A DNA stretch of 55,857 bases from Actinomycetota bacterium (GCA_026392825.1 JAPLBF010000020.1:18648-74504), one strand, 5' to 3'; positions 26,274 to 35,658 are shown, numbered from the stretch's first letter. Numbers and translations are program-made. Notes: a model not told the origin generated them from the letters alone.

Positions 26274-27733
26274 CTGAAGAAAACCCCCGCGATAACGATC
26301 TCTTCGAGGCTCTGCTGCGCGAAAGCGCGAGGGTAGCGGCAGATTTTGATGCCGACGAAAGTGATTTCGAAGTTTCATCGCAGCCAGATCTTGCAGATCG
26401 CCATGCCTTGCGCCGCGTTAAAGGATTCTCAACAGAGTTACAAGATATTTCTGATGCGGAGTATCGACAGTTACAACTTGAGCGGGTTGTACTTGTTGGA
26501 GTTTGGACTGAAGGAAGCGCAGAGATGGCGGAGAACTCACTTGCTGAGTTAAAGGCGCTAGCTGAGACAGCCGGATCTGAAGTATTGGATGGACTTATTC
26601 AACGCCGCGATAAACCCGATCCCGCAACATATATTGGATCTGGAAAAGTTATTGAGTTACGACAAATTGTTGTGGCAACGGGTGCCGATACCGTAATTTG
26701 CGATGGCGAACTCTCTCCTTCGCAGTTACGTCAATTAGAAGATAAGTTAAAAGTGAAAGTTGTAGACCGCACTGCTTTAATTCTCGACATATTTGCTCAG
26801 CACGCCAAGAGTAAAGAAGGAAAGGCGCAAGTTGAATTGGCGCAGATCGCATACTTGCTTCCAAGGCTTCGCGGATGGGGTGACTCTCTTTCGCGCCAAG
26901 TTGGTGGACGTGCCGCAGGTGGCGCAGGTATCGGCGGACGTGGTCCCGGTGAGACCAAAATTGAAACTGATCGCCGCCGCATTCGTGACAAGATGGCGAA
27001 GCTGCGACGCGAGATCGCTGAGATGAAGGTATCTCGCGATACTAAACGGCAAGAGAGAAAGCGATTTAACATTCCATCGGTTGCTATTGCTGGATATACA
27101 AATGCAGGCAAATCCTCGTTGCTAAATAAGTTAACTGATGCCGGCGTTTTAGTCGAGAATGCTCTTTTCGCAACACTTGACCCCACTGTTCGTAAATCTC
27201 AGACCGCTGAAGGGCGTGTTTATACGCTTTCAGATACCGTTGGATTTGTTCGCCACCTACCTCACCAATTGATTGATGCCTTCAAATCAACGCTGGAAGA
27301 AGTCTCAGGTGCCGACCTGATTGTGCATGTTGTTGATGGTTCGCATCCCGATCCATTTGAACAGATTCGTGCTGTGCGCGAAGTGATAACCGAAATTGGT
27401 GGGGCTGAAATTCCAGAAATCATTGCGATCAATAAGGTAGATACCGCTGATCCTGATGTTGTGATGGAGATATTGCAGAAAGAAAAGAATAGTTTTGCAT
27501 TCTCCGCCCGAACTGGTTTCGGTATTGAGGGTTTAGTACGTGCCATCGAAAAATCTCTTCCGCATCCGAATGTGGAGATAAATGCGTTAATTCCTTATGA
27601 TCGTGGAGATCTAGTGAGTGCCGTTCACGAACGTGGTGAAATTATCAGCGAAGAATACGTGGAGACAGGAACACAGATGCGTGCGCTGGTGGACGGTGGA
27701 CTCGCAAAAGCCATCGAGGATGCACTCATATAA
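26270..27733 (+). CDS. hflX: GTPase HflX
   Basis: HflX is a ribosome-associated GTPase that splits stalled or heat-damaged ribosomes. The 487-aa protein starts at ATG 26270 (ATGA overlap with dapF). It has an actinobacterial N-terminal extension, the HflX domain (TYIGSGKVIELRQIV, GGRGPGETKIETDRR) and the G domain (GYTNAGKSSLLNKL, DTVGFVRHLP, INKVD). In other actinobacteria lexA and nrdR often follow; here they do not. Confidence 0.95.
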   Translation: MTEENPRDNDLFEALLRESARVAADFDADESDFEVSSQPDLADRHALRRVKGFSTELQDISDAEYRQLQLERVVLVGVWTEGSAEMAENSLAELKALAETAGSEVLDGLIQRRDKPDPATYIGSGKVIELRQIVVATGADTVICDGELSPSQLRQLEDKLKVKVVDRTALILDIFAQHAKSKEGKAQVELAQIAYLLPRLRGWGDSLSRQVGGRAAGGAGIGGRGPGETKIETDRRRIRDKMAKLRREIAEMKVSRDTKRQERKRFNIPSVAIAGYTNAGKSSLLNKLTDAGVLVENALFATLDPTVRKSQTAEGRVYTLSDTVGFVRHLPHQLIDAFKSTLEEVSGADLIVHVVDGSHPDPFEQIRAVREVITEIGGAEIPEIIAINKVDTADPDVVMEILQKEKNSFAFSARTGFGIEGLVRAIEKSLPHPNVEINALIPYDRGDLVSAVHERGEIISEEYVETGTQMRALVDGGLAKAIEDALI

Positions 27734-27746
27734 TCAGCGCTAGCCC

Positions 27747-27760
27747 TTTTACGCGTAAAA
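27747..27760. promoter_or_regulatory. 14-bp palindrome after hflX
   Basis: TTTTACGCGTAAAA is a perfect palindrome 14 nt after the hflX stop. It has operator-like symmetry but no T-run suggesting a terminator. Confidence 0.4.
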
Positions 27761-27838
27761 AAGTGGGAATATATGCGACACGCCGTTGGTTGTAAGGGGT
27801 AATAACGCATAAGTGCGCGAGTATGCGCCCGTATACGA

Positions 27839-27860
27839 AGATTCTCGCTTGAGAATTTTT
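27839..27860 (+). other. Short hairpin with T-run upstream of the DUF4193 gene
   Basis: ATTCTC (27841-27846) pairs with GAGAAT (27851-27856) across a GCTT loop and is followed by TTTT. It looks like a weak terminator or attenuator in the DUF4193 leader, about 33 nt before the start. The remainder of the 156-nt gap holds a CGTATACG palindrome near 27830 and nothing I recognise. Confidence 0.4.
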
Positions 27861-27889
27861 GAGATTTTTATGGAAGGCAGGTGAGAGCA

Positions 27890-28186
27890 GTGGCAACAGA
27901 TTACGACACCCCCCGAAAAACGGATGAGGAACTCCATGAGGAGTCGCTAGAAGAACTCAAAGCTAAGCGAGTCGATGCTCAATCCGGTCAGATTGATGTT
28001 GATGAGGCGGAAGCGGCAGAAACTCTAGAACTTCCCGGAGCGGATTTATCAGGAGAAGAACTTGCTGTTCGAGTAGTACCAAAGCAGGTTGATGAATTTA
28101 CTTGCTCTCGTTGCTTCTTGGTACATCACATTACACAACTCGCTAAAGGCGAGGGTGCTAAAGCAGTATGTAAAGAGTGCAGTTAA
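27890..28186 (+). CDS. DUF4193 family protein with a C-terminal zinc knuckle
   Basis: The 98-aa protein (MATDYDTPRKTDEE) matches the actinobacterial DUF4193 family: an acidic N-terminal region, the conserved LPGADLSGEEL block, and a terminal four-Cys motif FTCSRCFLVHHITQL ... VCKECS that probably binds zinc. Its function is unknown. I chose GTG 27890 because the family begins MATDYDTPRK; GTG 27881 is an in-frame alternative. A GGAAGG/AGGTGAG stretch serves as ribosome-binding site. Confidence 0.88.
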   Translation: MATDYDTPRKTDEELHEESLEELKAKRVDAQSGQIDVDEAEAAETLELPGADLSGEELAVRVVPKQVDEFTCSRCFLVHHITQLAKGEGAKAVCKECS

Positions 28187-28190
28187 AAGT

Positions 28191-28625
28191 TTAGGATTTA
28201 ATTAGCAGTGCGGCGATTTCTTCGCCGCGTTTGCTCGTTATCAGCCAATATGGCGTTGGGTCTCGCGGGTCAGTAACTTCAATTTTTATCCCAGTTGGAG
28301 TCCAGAATTTAATTGCAAGATAGGCCGCGGGGTCGGCATCGCGAGTGCGCAACAATCGCATCGCCTCTGAATCTAGAATCGTAACTTTACCTAAATACTT
28401 GGATTCGATATGAGCGCGATCAATACGCAGCTCTTCACCATCAAATGTAATGGTGGAACGCATTGCATAGGCTATGTAAATAATGGCGATCGTCGCCGCC
28501 ACGAATGAAGTGAAAGCAACGGTATTATCAAATGCTGCCCAAAGCGCTATCACGAGCGAGAGCAATAGAAAATAAATGAAGCCCAGTACCCAGATAGGCG
28601 GGCGCAGGACTTCTTTGAATATCAC
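28191..28625 (-). CDS. DUF3093 family membrane protein
   Basis: The 144-aa product has two hydrophobic segments (about residues 12-30 and 35-53) followed by a soluble domain with DREDAD-like motifs: RTRDADPAAYLAIKFW and TDPRDPTPYWLITSKRGEEIA, diagnostic of actinobacterial DUF3093. Its function is unknown. In other actinobacteria it lies beside dut and the DUF4193 gene, as here. The start is GTG, 6 nt after a minus-strand TAGACT box, and the 3' end faces DUF4193 with only 4 nt between. Confidence 0.85.
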   Translation of the reverse strand: MIFKEVLRPPIWVLGFIYFLLLSLVIALWAAFDNTVAFTSFVAATIAIIYIAYAMRSTITFDGEELRIDRAHIESKYLGKVTILDSEAMRLLRTRDADPAAYLAIKFWTPTGIKIEVTDPRDPTPYWLITSKRGEEIAALLIKS

Positions 28626-28631
28626 TATTGG

Positions 28632-28650
28632 AGTCTAATTGAAGTAAAGT
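28632..28650. promoter_or_regulatory. Divergent leaderless promoters (DUF3093 / thioesterase)
   Basis: The minus-strand TAGACT (plus 28632-28637) lies 6 nt before the DUF3093 GTG, and the plus-strand TAAAGT (28645-28650) lies 6 nt before the thioesterase ATG. Both fit into 31 nt, so the two -35 regions must lie inside the opposite genes' 5' ends. Confidence 0.45.
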
Positions 28651-28656
28651 GAGCAT

Positions 28657-29241
28657 ATGAGTCGCATTGCGAGCACAACCCCGCCTGAAGGCGCCGTAAT
28701 TCCTGAGCGCCATCCTAAAGCTCCAGGTATAGGCACAATAATTCCTTCACACTTTGGGCATTGCTTTGGTTGTGGAGAATTGCATCCAACCGGACTTCAT
28801 CTAGTTGCTAAAGCTGGAGCGGGAGCGGATTTAACTGCAGAATTTACCGTCACGGAAAATCATCAAGGCGCACCAGGTCTGGCGCACGGCGGACTTCTAT
28901 CTCTGGCATTCGATGAGGCGCTCGGAAAGTTAATGTGGCTAATTCGCTCACCAGCAGTTACCGCAAGGTTAGAAACTGATTTTCTTAAACCAGTTCCAAT
29001 GGGAACAACGCTACACATTACTGCGCGAATTACCGGGCAAGTAAATCGAAAGGTTTACACCGAAGCGGAGGGGCGTATCGGCGGAGCTGAAGGAGAAATC
29101 GCAGTCAGGGCAGCAGCGCTTTTTGTAATTGTTCCTATGTCACATTTCTTGGAGAACGCTCCAAAAGAATATTTAGAACATATCGCGAAGACTCCAGAGA
29201 TATTGGCTTTTGTCGATCCAGAATTTGAGATTAACCCATAA
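28657..29241 (+). CDS. PaaI-type hotdog thioesterase
   Basis: The 194-aa protein has a hotdog fold signature: GHCFGCGELHPTGLHL followed by the catalytic-loop GAPGLAHGGLLSLAFDEALG. Such enzymes hydrolyse acyl-CoA or acyl-ACP thioesters. The substrate cannot be read from the sequence. The stop and the dut ATG overlap by one base (TAATG), so the gene is coupled to dut and the DUF3159 gene. Confidence 0.85.
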   Translation: MSRIASTTPPEGAVIPERHPKAPGIGTIIPSHFGHCFGCGELHPTGLHLVAKAGAGADLTAEFTVTENHQGAPGLAHGGLLSLAFDEALGKLMWLIRSPAVTARLETDFLKPVPMGTTLHITARITGQVNRKVYTEAEGRIGGAEGEIAVRAAALFVIVPMSHFLENAPKEYLEHIAKTPEILAFVDPEFEINP

Positions 29242-29678
29242 TGAGCGTCAAAGTTTTGATCACTCGCGTAGATAAGGATTTGCCTCTTCCTAACTATGCC
29301 AAAGGGGGAGATGCTGGCGCAGATTTAGTCTCGCGAGTAGATGTGACTTTAGCGCCGGGCGAACGCAAGTTAGTGCCAACTGGAATCTCAATCGCACTCC
29401 CAGATGGATATGTCGCATTGGTGCATCCGAGATCTGGGCTGGCTATCAAGCACGGAGTAACAATGGTTAATGCACCAGGGACAGTCGATGCAGGGTACCG
29501 CGGAGAATTGCAAATAATTTTAATAAATCACGACCCTAAAGAAAGTGTTTCATTTAAGCGCGGTGATCGCATCGCGCAATTAGTAATTCAACAAGTAGAA
29601 CGCGCCGAATTTATTGAAGTTGAATCACTGCCTGGTTCAGGTCGCGGCACTGGCGGTTTTGGATCTACGGGGCGTTGA
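29241..29678 (+). CDS. dut: dUTP diphosphatase
   Basis: Dut hydrolyses dUTP to dUMP, keeping uracil out of DNA and supplying thymidylate synthesis. All five trimeric dUTPase motifs are visible in the 145 aa: AGADLVSR, PRSGLAIK, GTVDAGYRGEL, GDRIAQLVI and the C-terminal GSGRGTGGFGSTGR arm. The gene overlaps both neighbours by a single base. The dut-DUF3093-DUF4193 neighbourhood is standard in actinobacteria. Confidence 0.97.
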   Translation: MSVKVLITRVDKDLPLPNYAKGGDAGADLVSRVDVTLAPGERKLVPTGISIALPDGYVALVHPRSGLAIKHGVTMVNAPGTVDAGYRGELQIILINHDPKESVSFKRGDRIAQLVIQQVERAEFIEVESLPGSGRGTGGFGSTGR

Positions 29679-30313
29679 TGAGCAATTTACCAATAGATTC
29701 AAACGGATCAGATAAAGCGAAAGTACTTGCTGCCTTCGGTGGCAAGAAAGGGCTCATTGATTCAGGAATTCCATCGATTGTCTTTCTCGTTGTATTTAAC
29801 GTTGCAGATGATCTTCGCCAGGCACTTATTGCCTCACTGATTGTTTCAGCTTCACTAACCATTATTCGTTTGGCAAAACGTGACACTATTCAACATGCCA
29901 TTTCAGGGCTAATTGGTTCGCTAATCTGCGCTTGGTTTGCCAATCGCACCGGCAATGCGAGTGATCTTTATATTCCAAAGCTGCTGACAAATCTGGGTTA
30001 TGGCAGCGTCTACTTAATTGCTAACTTGGCTGGTTGGCCAATCCTTGGTCTCCTGCTCGGTCCAATCCTTGGCGAGAATTTATCCTGGCGAAAAGATCCT
30101 GCGCGAGCTCGTGCGTATAAGCGAGCAAGTTGGCTCTGGGTGGCAATGTTCTTCATTCGGATTGCAGTTCAGTATCCGATTTATCGAAGTGGCAACGTCA
30201 ACTTACTTGGTACTGTAAATCTGGCGATGGGGTATCCGCTTTTCCTGGCAACTGCATATGGATCGTGGATGATTTTAAAGAGCGTGCCGACTACAAAGAT
30301 TAAAGAGAATTAA
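29678..30313 (+). CDS. DUF3159 family membrane protein
   Basis: The 211-aa protein begins MSNLPIDSNGSDKAKVLAAFGGKKGLIDSG, has four to five hydrophobic segments, and contains the motifs GPILGENLSWRKDP and RASWLWVAMFFIR that mark the actinobacterial DUF3159 family. Its function is unknown; it usually sits near dut and trkA-like genes. I chose ATG 29678 (TGATG overlap with dut); a TTG at 29675 is less likely. The 3' end overlaps the convergent TrkA gene by 4 nt. Confidence 0.85.
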   Translation: MSNLPIDSNGSDKAKVLAAFGGKKGLIDSGIPSIVFLVVFNVADDLRQALIASLIVSASLTIIRLAKRDTIQHAISGLIGSLICAWFANRTGNASDLYIPKLLTNLGYGSVYLIANLAGWPILGLLLGPILGENLSWRKDPARARAYKRASWLWVAMFFIRIAVQYPIYRSGNVNLLGTVNLAMGYPLFLATAYGSWMILKSVPTTKIKEN

Positions 30314-30969
30314 TTAGCAATAAAGCAAGATTTGATTAATCCTTCAGCGGTCGCCGATGCCACAAAAAGCAGTTCATCTCCAGCACTAAACACATCAGTT
30401 GGGGTCGGTGTAATCACGCGACCATCGCGAACAATTGCGGCGAGTGATGCATCATCAGGAAGTTCAATCTCTTCTACTGTTTTACCGATGCAACTTGAAG
30501 AATCTGGCAAAGTTAATTCGACTAGGTTGGCTTGACCCTTTCGGAAAGAGAAGAGACGTACAACGTCGCCGACGCTAACCGCTTCTTCAACCAGTGCAGA
30601 GATAATTCTTGGAGTTGATACAGCTACATCAACGCCCCACGATGAATCAAAGAGCCATTCATTTTTAGGATGATTAATACGTGCGACTACGCGTGGCACT
30701 CCGTACTCAGTTTTAGCAAGTAACGAGGCAACTAAGTTGACTTTGTCATCACCGGTTGCGGCTACCAAGACCTGGCAGTTATTTAGAACTGCTTTATCAA
30801 GTGCGGTAATTTCGCAGGCATCGGCCATTAACCATTCTGCATCGGGCACCGATTCCATTTTTAGCGCCTTCGGATCACGATCAATTAAAAGAACTTGATG
30901 GCCATTATCTAAAAGTTCGCGTGCAATTGCACGACCTACATTTCCGGCTCCGGCGATGGCAATTCTCAT
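30310..30969 (-). CDS. trkA: TrkA-type NAD-binding potassium regulator (second of pair)
   Basis: The 219-aa protein has a Rossmann RCK-N domain (IAGAGNVGRAIARELLDNGH, LLIDRD) and an RCK-C domain (SCIGKTVEEIELPDDASLAAI ... SAGDELLFVAS). It corresponds to CeoC in the actinobacterial CeoB/CeoC pair. These cytosolic proteins gate potassium channels or transporters by nucleotide binding. No membrane partner (Trk, Kup, APC permease) is next to it. The start overlaps the stop of its partner gene by 4 nt. Confidence 0.9.
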   Translation of the reverse strand: MRIAIAGAGNVGRAIARELLDNGHQVLLIDRDPKALKMESVPDAEWLMADACEITALDKAVLNNCQVLVAATGDDKVNLVASLLAKTEYGVPRVVARINHPKNEWLFDSSWGVDVAVSTPRIISALVEEAVSVGDVVRLFSFRKGQANLVELTLPDSSSCIGKTVEEIELPDDASLAAIVRDGRVITPTPTDVFSAGDELLFVASATAEGLIKSCFIAN

Positions 30970-31631
30970 GAATGGGCCTCTGGAGAGCGAGCAAGAATTT
31001 GTTCTACTTTACTTAACTCTGAATCGCGCACGGTTACGTGTAGCAGATCGCCCTCTTGTAAAACTGAGTGCACATCTGGAATAAGTCCTTCACCTAAACG
31101 GGTAATGAATGCCACTCGAGCGCCAGTTGCTTCTTCGAGTTCTGTGATTGCCATTCCGAACCAATCTTTGTGCGGATGCATCTCGCAGAGTTGAACCGCA
31201 CCGCTGGCATCTCGCCACTCGGATCGCGATCCTTCTGGAACCAAGCGACGTAAAATTTGATCAGTCGCCCAAATAACTGTTGCCACAGTGGGAATTCCTA
31301 AACGCTGGTAAATCTCCGCGCGTCCTGGATCGTAAATTCGAGCGACAACATTGTCGACACCGTAAGTTTCGCGAGCTACGCGCGCGGCCAAAATGTTTGA
31401 GTTATCGCCATTACTTACCGCAGCAAATGCATCAGCAGTTTCAATTCCGGCCTCAAGCAAGGTATCTCGATCAAATCCAACACCTGAAACAGTGCGACCT
31501 TTGAAGTCTGGACCTAAACGGCGAAAGGCTTCTCGGGATTGATCGATAATTGCAACAGAATGTCCAGCGGCTTCGAGTTCGATAGCTAAAGAAGAACCAA
31601 CTCGACCGCATCCCATAATCACGACGTGCAC
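30966..31631 (-). CDS. trkA: TrkA-type NAD-binding potassium regulator (first of pair)
   Basis: The 221-aa CeoB-like protein begins MHVVIMGCGRVGSSLAIELEAAGHSVAIID, an RCK-N domain with the GCGRVG dinucleotide motif. Its C-terminal half (EGLIPDVHSVLQEGDLLHVTV) is an RCK-C domain. It is the first gene of a two-gene minus-strand operon. The GTG start lies 7 nt from a TAAGTT -10 candidate. The two proteins probably form a heteromer controlling a potassium transporter encoded elsewhere. Confidence 0.9.
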   Translation of the reverse strand: MHVVIMGCGRVGSSLAIELEAAGHSVAIIDQSREAFRRLGPDFKGRTVSGVGFDRDTLLEAGIETADAFAAVSNGDNSNILAARVARETYGVDNVVARIYDPGRAEIYQRLGIPTVATVIWATDQILRRLVPEGSRSEWRDASGAVQLCEMHPHKDWFGMAITELEEATGARVAFITRLGEGLIPDVHSVLQEGDLLHVTVRDSELSKVEQILARSPEAHS

Positions 31632-31638
31632 GAGGTTT

Positions 31639-31656
31639 AACTTACACCCTTATCCT
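31639..31656. promoter_or_regulatory. Divergent leaderless promoters (trkA pair / TRAM methyltransferase)
   Basis: The minus-strand TAAGTT (plus 31639-31644) lies 7 nt from the trkA GTG, and the plus-strand TATCCT (31651-31656) lies 7 nt from the methyltransferase ATG. The whole divergent gap is only 32 nt. Confidence 0.45.
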
Positions 31657-31663
31657 TATCTTT

Positions 31664-32902
31664 ATGACACCTAATGGGGCTAACGAGCGAGATTCCACAG
31701 AACGCGTTGCGTTGGCGGTGGGGGATCGCTTCATCACCACCATTGAGAAAGTTGCTCACGGAGGTCATTTCATAGCACGCCACCTTGGGGCGGTTTTTTT
31801 TGTTAGACACGCAATTCCTGGCGAAGAAGTTGAAATCGAAATAACTGGCACCGGAAGTTCATTTAATCGCGCTGATGTTGTAAAGGTAATCAATCCGTCT
31901 CCGGATCGAGTTAGTGCACCTTGCCAATTCGCTCATCGCGCCGGCTGTGGCGGATGCGACTTCCAACATATTTCACTTGAGCGACAACGCCAATTGAAGA
32001 GTGAAGTCATTGCCGAGCAATTTGCTCGGATCGCCAAGCGCGAAATACAAGTAGTCGTAGAAGAAGTAGGCGCACCTCTGGGATACCGAACGCGCTTTAA
32101 CGCTGTGACTACTCGTAATGGAGATCTCGGTTTTAAGCAGGCCAGAAGCAATAAAGTCATTCCGGTAAGTGATTGTCGGATCTTGCAACCAGAAATTAAA
32201 TACCAAGAATTAAGCTCGCGTAAATGGAAGGGAGACTTACGTGTTGAAGTCTCTCTATCTTCAGCAGATGAGCGAACTATTGCAACTGGTTACACCCGCG
32301 ATGAAACTCCAGTTCGCACAAGTGAGGGACCAGATATAGGCCAATATTCAATCAATGGATTCAATTTAGAAGTTTCGCAACGCTCATTTTGGCAGAGCCA
32401 TAAATTAGCCCCTGCTGTTCTGACCAAAGTTGTTAGTGAATTTGCCCAGATCAAAGCAGGAGATCAAGTTTTAGATCTATATGGAGGAGTTGGGCTCTTT
32501 ACCTCACAATTTTTAGAAGCAGTGGGTGAAGACGGGCAGATCGATTTGGTTGAAGGAAGCAAGAGCGCAACCGCGGATGCAATGCGCAATTTTGCGGAGA
32601 TGAAAAATGTGAAGGTGCACACAGGTGATGTTGCAAAGTTACTACCTCGATTTACTCAAAGTGATGTAATTGTTTTAGATCCACCACGCGAAGGGGCTGG
32701 AAAGGAAGTGGTCCAGGCTATGGCTGAACTTAAGCCACGTGAGATTGTCTACGTCGCTTGTGATCCAGCAGCACTAGCTCGTGACACTACATATTTAAGT
32801 GAAGTCGGATATGAGATAACCAAAATCCGCGCCTTCGACCTTTTCCCCATGACACACCACATCGAATCTGTTGCGCTATTTGGTCGAGTTAAGGTATCTT
32901 GA
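31664..32902 (+). CDS. TRAM-domain 23S rRNA (uracil-5-)-methyltransferase, RumA/TrmA family
   Basis: This 412-aa SAM-dependent enzyme methylates uracil C5 in RNA. It has an N-terminal TRAM domain (residues about 12-65), an Fe-S cluster cysteine set (CQFAHRAGCGGC and the later SDCRI), the SAM motif LDLYGGVGLFT, VLDPPREGAG and the nucleophile cysteine in YVACDPAALARD. The exact target (m5U1939, m5U747 or tRNA m5U54) cannot be decided by eye. It lies beside trkA-type genes as in other actinobacteria. Its stop lies inside an 18-bp palindrome upstream of aconitase. Confidence 0.93.
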   Translation: MTPNGANERDSTERVALAVGDRFITTIEKVAHGGHFIARHLGAVFFVRHAIPGEEVEIEITGTGSSFNRADVVKVINPSPDRVSAPCQFAHRAGCGGCDFQHISLERQRQLKSEVIAEQFARIAKREIQVVVEEVGAPLGYRTRFNAVTTRNGDLGFKQARSNKVIPVSDCRILQPEIKYQELSSRKWKGDLRVEVSLSSADERTIATGYTRDETPVRTSEGPDIGQYSINGFNLEVSQRSFWQSHKLAPAVLTKVVSEFAQIKAGDQVLDLYGGVGLFTSQFLEAVGEDGQIDLVEGSKSATADAMRNFAEMKNVKVHTGDVAKLLPRFTQSDVIVLDPPREGAGKEVVQAMAELKPREIVYVACDPAALARDTTYLSEVGYEITKIRAFDLFPMTHHIESVALFGRVKVS

Positions 32903-32912
32903 CGTCAAGATA
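32895..32912. promoter_or_regulatory. 18-bp perfect palindrome upstream of aconitase
   Basis: TATCTTGACGTCAAGATA is fully self-complementary. It overlaps the last bases of the methyltransferase gene and ends 18 nt before the acnA ATG. A possible promoter (TTGCGC 32871-32876, 17 nt, GTATCT 32894-32899) would place the palindrome over the -10 box, which suits a repressor site. The regulator is unknown, and the sequence does not match the corynebacterial AcnR motif as I know it. Confidence 0.7.
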
Positions 32913-32930
32913 AATTAGTTAAGGATGTAT

Positions 32931-35588
32931 ATGAGCAAGAACTCTCTAGGCGCTAAGAAGAATTTAAAAGTTGCAGGTAAAGATTTTGAAATTTTTGATA
33001 TTTCAAATCTTGAAGGCGCAGCTAACTTACCGTTCTCGCTCAAAGTACTCCTGGAAAACTTATTGCGCACCGAAGATGGCGCGAATATAACTGCTGACCA
33101 TATTAAATCACTCGCCCAATGGGATCCTGCTGCCGAACCTGATACTGAAATTCAGTTCACACCAGCACGCGTTGTAATGCAAGATTTCACTGGAGTTCCT
33201 TGCGTTGTTGATCTAGCCACGATGCGTGAGGCGATAGTTGAACTCGGGGGAGATCCCGCGAAGGTGAACCCGCTGGCACCTGCGGAACTCGTTATTGATC
33301 ACTCGGTCATCGCTGATTTCTTCGGCGGTAAAGATTCGTTCGAGAAAAATACAGATGTTGAATATGAGCGCAATCGTGAACGTTATCGTTTCTTGCGTTG
33401 GGGACAAGGCGCTTTCGACGAATTCAAGGTTGTGCCACCAGGAACCGGAATTGTTCACCAAGTAAATATTGAATACCTTGCTCGCGTCGTAATGACTCGT
33501 TCGGTAAATGGAGTACTTCGCGCCTATCCAGACACTGTTGTTGGAACAGATTCACACACAACAATGGTTAACGGACTAGGCGTACTCGGATGGGGCGTCG
33601 GCGGAATTGAGGCCGAAGCTGCGCTATTGGGCCAACCAGTGTCAATGTTGATTCCGCGTGTAGTCGGATTTAAATTAAGTGGTGCGCTTCCAGTCGGAAC
33701 GACAGCAACGGATATGGCGCTAACAATTACCGAGATGCTTCGCAAGCACGGAGTTGTCGGCAAGTTTGTGGAATTTTACGGTCCAGGCGTTGTTTCTGTA
33801 CCAATGGCAAACCGCACAACGATCGGCAATATGAGCCCTGAATATGGTTCAACTTGCGCGATATTCCCAATTGATGATGAGACTCTTCGTTACCTACGCC
33901 TAACTGGTCGCAGTGATGAACAAGTAGAACTTGTCGAGCAATATGCAAAAGCACAAGGTATGTGGCACGACCCAGCAATTAGTCCGCGCTTTTCTGAACA
34001 TATCGAATTAGATCTTTCGACAGTTGTTCCATCTATTTCAGGTCCAAAGCGTCCACAAGATCGCATCTCACTTAGCGGCTCTAAAGGTGCGTTCGAGAAA
34101 ATTCTTCCAACATACATAACCGATAAGACTGGCAAAGAGTCTTATCCAGTAAACGTTGGTGCTAAAGCGACAACAATTAAGAATGGTGATGTGGTTATCG
34201 CATCAATTACATCTTGCACAAACACTTCAAACCCTTCAGTAATGATTGGTGCCGCACTTCTTGCTAAGAAGGCTGTTGAGCGTGGATTAACTTCTAAGCC
34301 TTGGGTAAAGACAACTCTGGCACCGGGATCAAAGGTGGTTACCGATTACTACGATCGAGCAGATCTAACGAAATATATGGAAGCACTCGGTTTCAACCTT
34401 GTTGGCTATGGCTGCGTGACTTGTATCGGTAACTCTGGCCCGCTGCCAATTGAGATCAGCAAGTCAGTTAATGAACACGACTTAGCTGTTACGGCAGTAC
34501 TCTCCGGAAACCGTAACTTTGAAGGACGAATTAGCCCAGATGTGAAGATGAACTATCTCGCTTCGCCTCCGCTAGTCGTTGCTTATGCGCTAGCCGGAAC
34601 TATGAATCACGATTTTGAGAAGGATTCTCTTGGCAAAGATAAAGATGGTAAGGATGTCCTCTTAGCAGACATTTGGCCAAGCGCTAAAGAGATTCAAGAT
34701 GTAATTGACTCATCAATTTCATCAGAGATGTTTAAGAAGGATTACGCAACCGTTTTTGATGGCGATCATCGCTGGAAATCACTTGATACTCCAACTGGAA
34801 AAACTTTTGAATGGGATGCGCAGTCAACTTATGTCCGCAAACCTCCTTACTTCGACGGAATGCCAGCAAATCCAAAGCCGGTCACTGACATTTCTGGGGC
34901 ACGCGTGTTAGCGATTCTTGGAGACTCTGTAACAACCGATCACATTTCACCTGCAGGAAATATCAAAGCCGACTCACCTGCCGGTAAGTATCTTGAAGCT
35001 CACGGAGTAGCACGCGCTGACTTCAACTCATATGGATCACGACGTGGAAATCACGAAGTTATGATCCGCGGAACTTTTGCCAATATTCGCTTGAAGAATA
35101 TGTTGCTTGATGGAGTCGAAGGTGGCTTCACACGTAACTTCTTAGACGAAGGTAAACAAGCAACAATTTATGATGCTTCAATTGCTTATCAAAGCGCTGG
35201 CGTCCCTTTAGTAATCCTTGCAGGTAAAGAGTATGGATCTGGATCATCGCGCGACTGGGCGGCGAAAGGCACAGCGTTGTTGGGTGTACGTGCTGTCATC
35301 GCGGAAAGTTTCGAGCGTATCCACCGTTCTAATTTGATTGGAATGGGTGTACTTCCATTGCAATTTAAAGATGGCCAAACAGCTCAATCTCTTGGCTTAA
35401 CCGGAACTGAAACTTTTGCGATTTCAGGGATCACTGAATTAAACATCGGTGGAATTCCGAAAGAGGTAAAGGTCACAGCGGGTGATAAGTCATTTAACGC
35501 CAAGGTGCGAATCGATACGCCGGGCGAGGGTGATTATTACCGTCACGGGGGGATCATGCAGTACGTACTCCGCCAATTACTTCAGTAA
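32931..35588 (+). CDS. acnA: Aconitate hydratase A
   Basis: Aconitase interconverts citrate and isocitrate in the TCA cycle. The 885-aa protein has the [4Fe-4S] ligands in [13 protein letters not shown] and [12 protein letters not shown], the early HSVIADFFG segment and the swivel-domain [16 protein letters not shown]. The ATG at 32931 has AAGGA 5 nt upstream and gives the family start [17 protein letters not shown] 32925 lies within that Shine-Dalgarno and is less likely. It stands alone as a transcription unit. Confidence 0.97.
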   Translation: MSKNSLGAKKNLKVAGKDFEIFDISNLEGAANLPFSLKVLLENLLRTEDGANITADHIKSLAQWDPAAEPDTEIQFTPARVVMQDFTGVPCVVDLATMREAIVELGGDPAKVNPLAPAELVIDHSVIADFFGGKDSFEKNTDVEYERNRERYRFLRWGQGAFDEFKVVPPGTGIVHQVNIEYLARVVMTRSVNGVLRAYPDTVVGTDSHTTMVNGLGVLGWGVGGIEAEAALLGQPVSMLIPRVVGFKLSGALPVGTTATDMALTITEMLRKHGVVGKFVEFYGPGVVSVPMANRTTIGNMSPEYGSTCAIFPIDDETLRYLRLTGRSDEQVELVEQYAKAQGMWHDPAISPRFSEHIELDLSTVVPSISGPKRPQDRISLSGSKGAFEKILPTYITDKTGKESYPVNVGAKATTIKNGDVVIASITSCTNTSNPSVMIGAALLAKKAVERGLTSKPWVKTTLAPGSKVVTDYYDRADLTKYMEALGFNLVGYGCVTCIGNSGPLPIEISKSVNEHDLAVTAVLSGNRNFEGRISPDVKMNYLASPPLVVAYALAGTMNHDFEKDSLGKDKDGKDVLLADIWPSAKEIQDVIDSSISSEMFKKDYATVFDGDHRWKSLDTPTGKTFEWDAQSTYVRKPPYFDGMPANPKPVTDISGARVLAILGDSVTTDHISPAGNIKADSPAGKYLEAHGVARADFNSYGSRRGNHEVMIRGTFANIRLKNMLLDGVEGGFTRNFLDEGKQATIYDASIAYQSAGVPLVILAGKEYGSGSSRDWAAKGTALLGVRAVIAESFERIHRSNLIGMGVLPLQFKDGQTAQSLGLTGTETFAISGITELNIGGIPKEVKVTAGDKSFNAKVRIDTPGEGDYYRHGGIMQYVLRQLLQ

Positions 35589-35646
35589 TGGCGCATATAA
35601 AAGGCTCCTTGCTGGCTTAAAGATCGCGGATTTACTTGCTCCAACC

Positions 35647-35658
35647 TAGAATGAAGCC
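35647..35658 (+). promoter_or_regulatory. -10 box upstream of the original dxs start
   Basis: TAGAAT at 35647-35652 followed by 6 nt and ATG 35659. The spacing is the same as for other leaderless genes here, which supports ATG 35659 as the ancestral dxs start. Confidence 0.5.
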
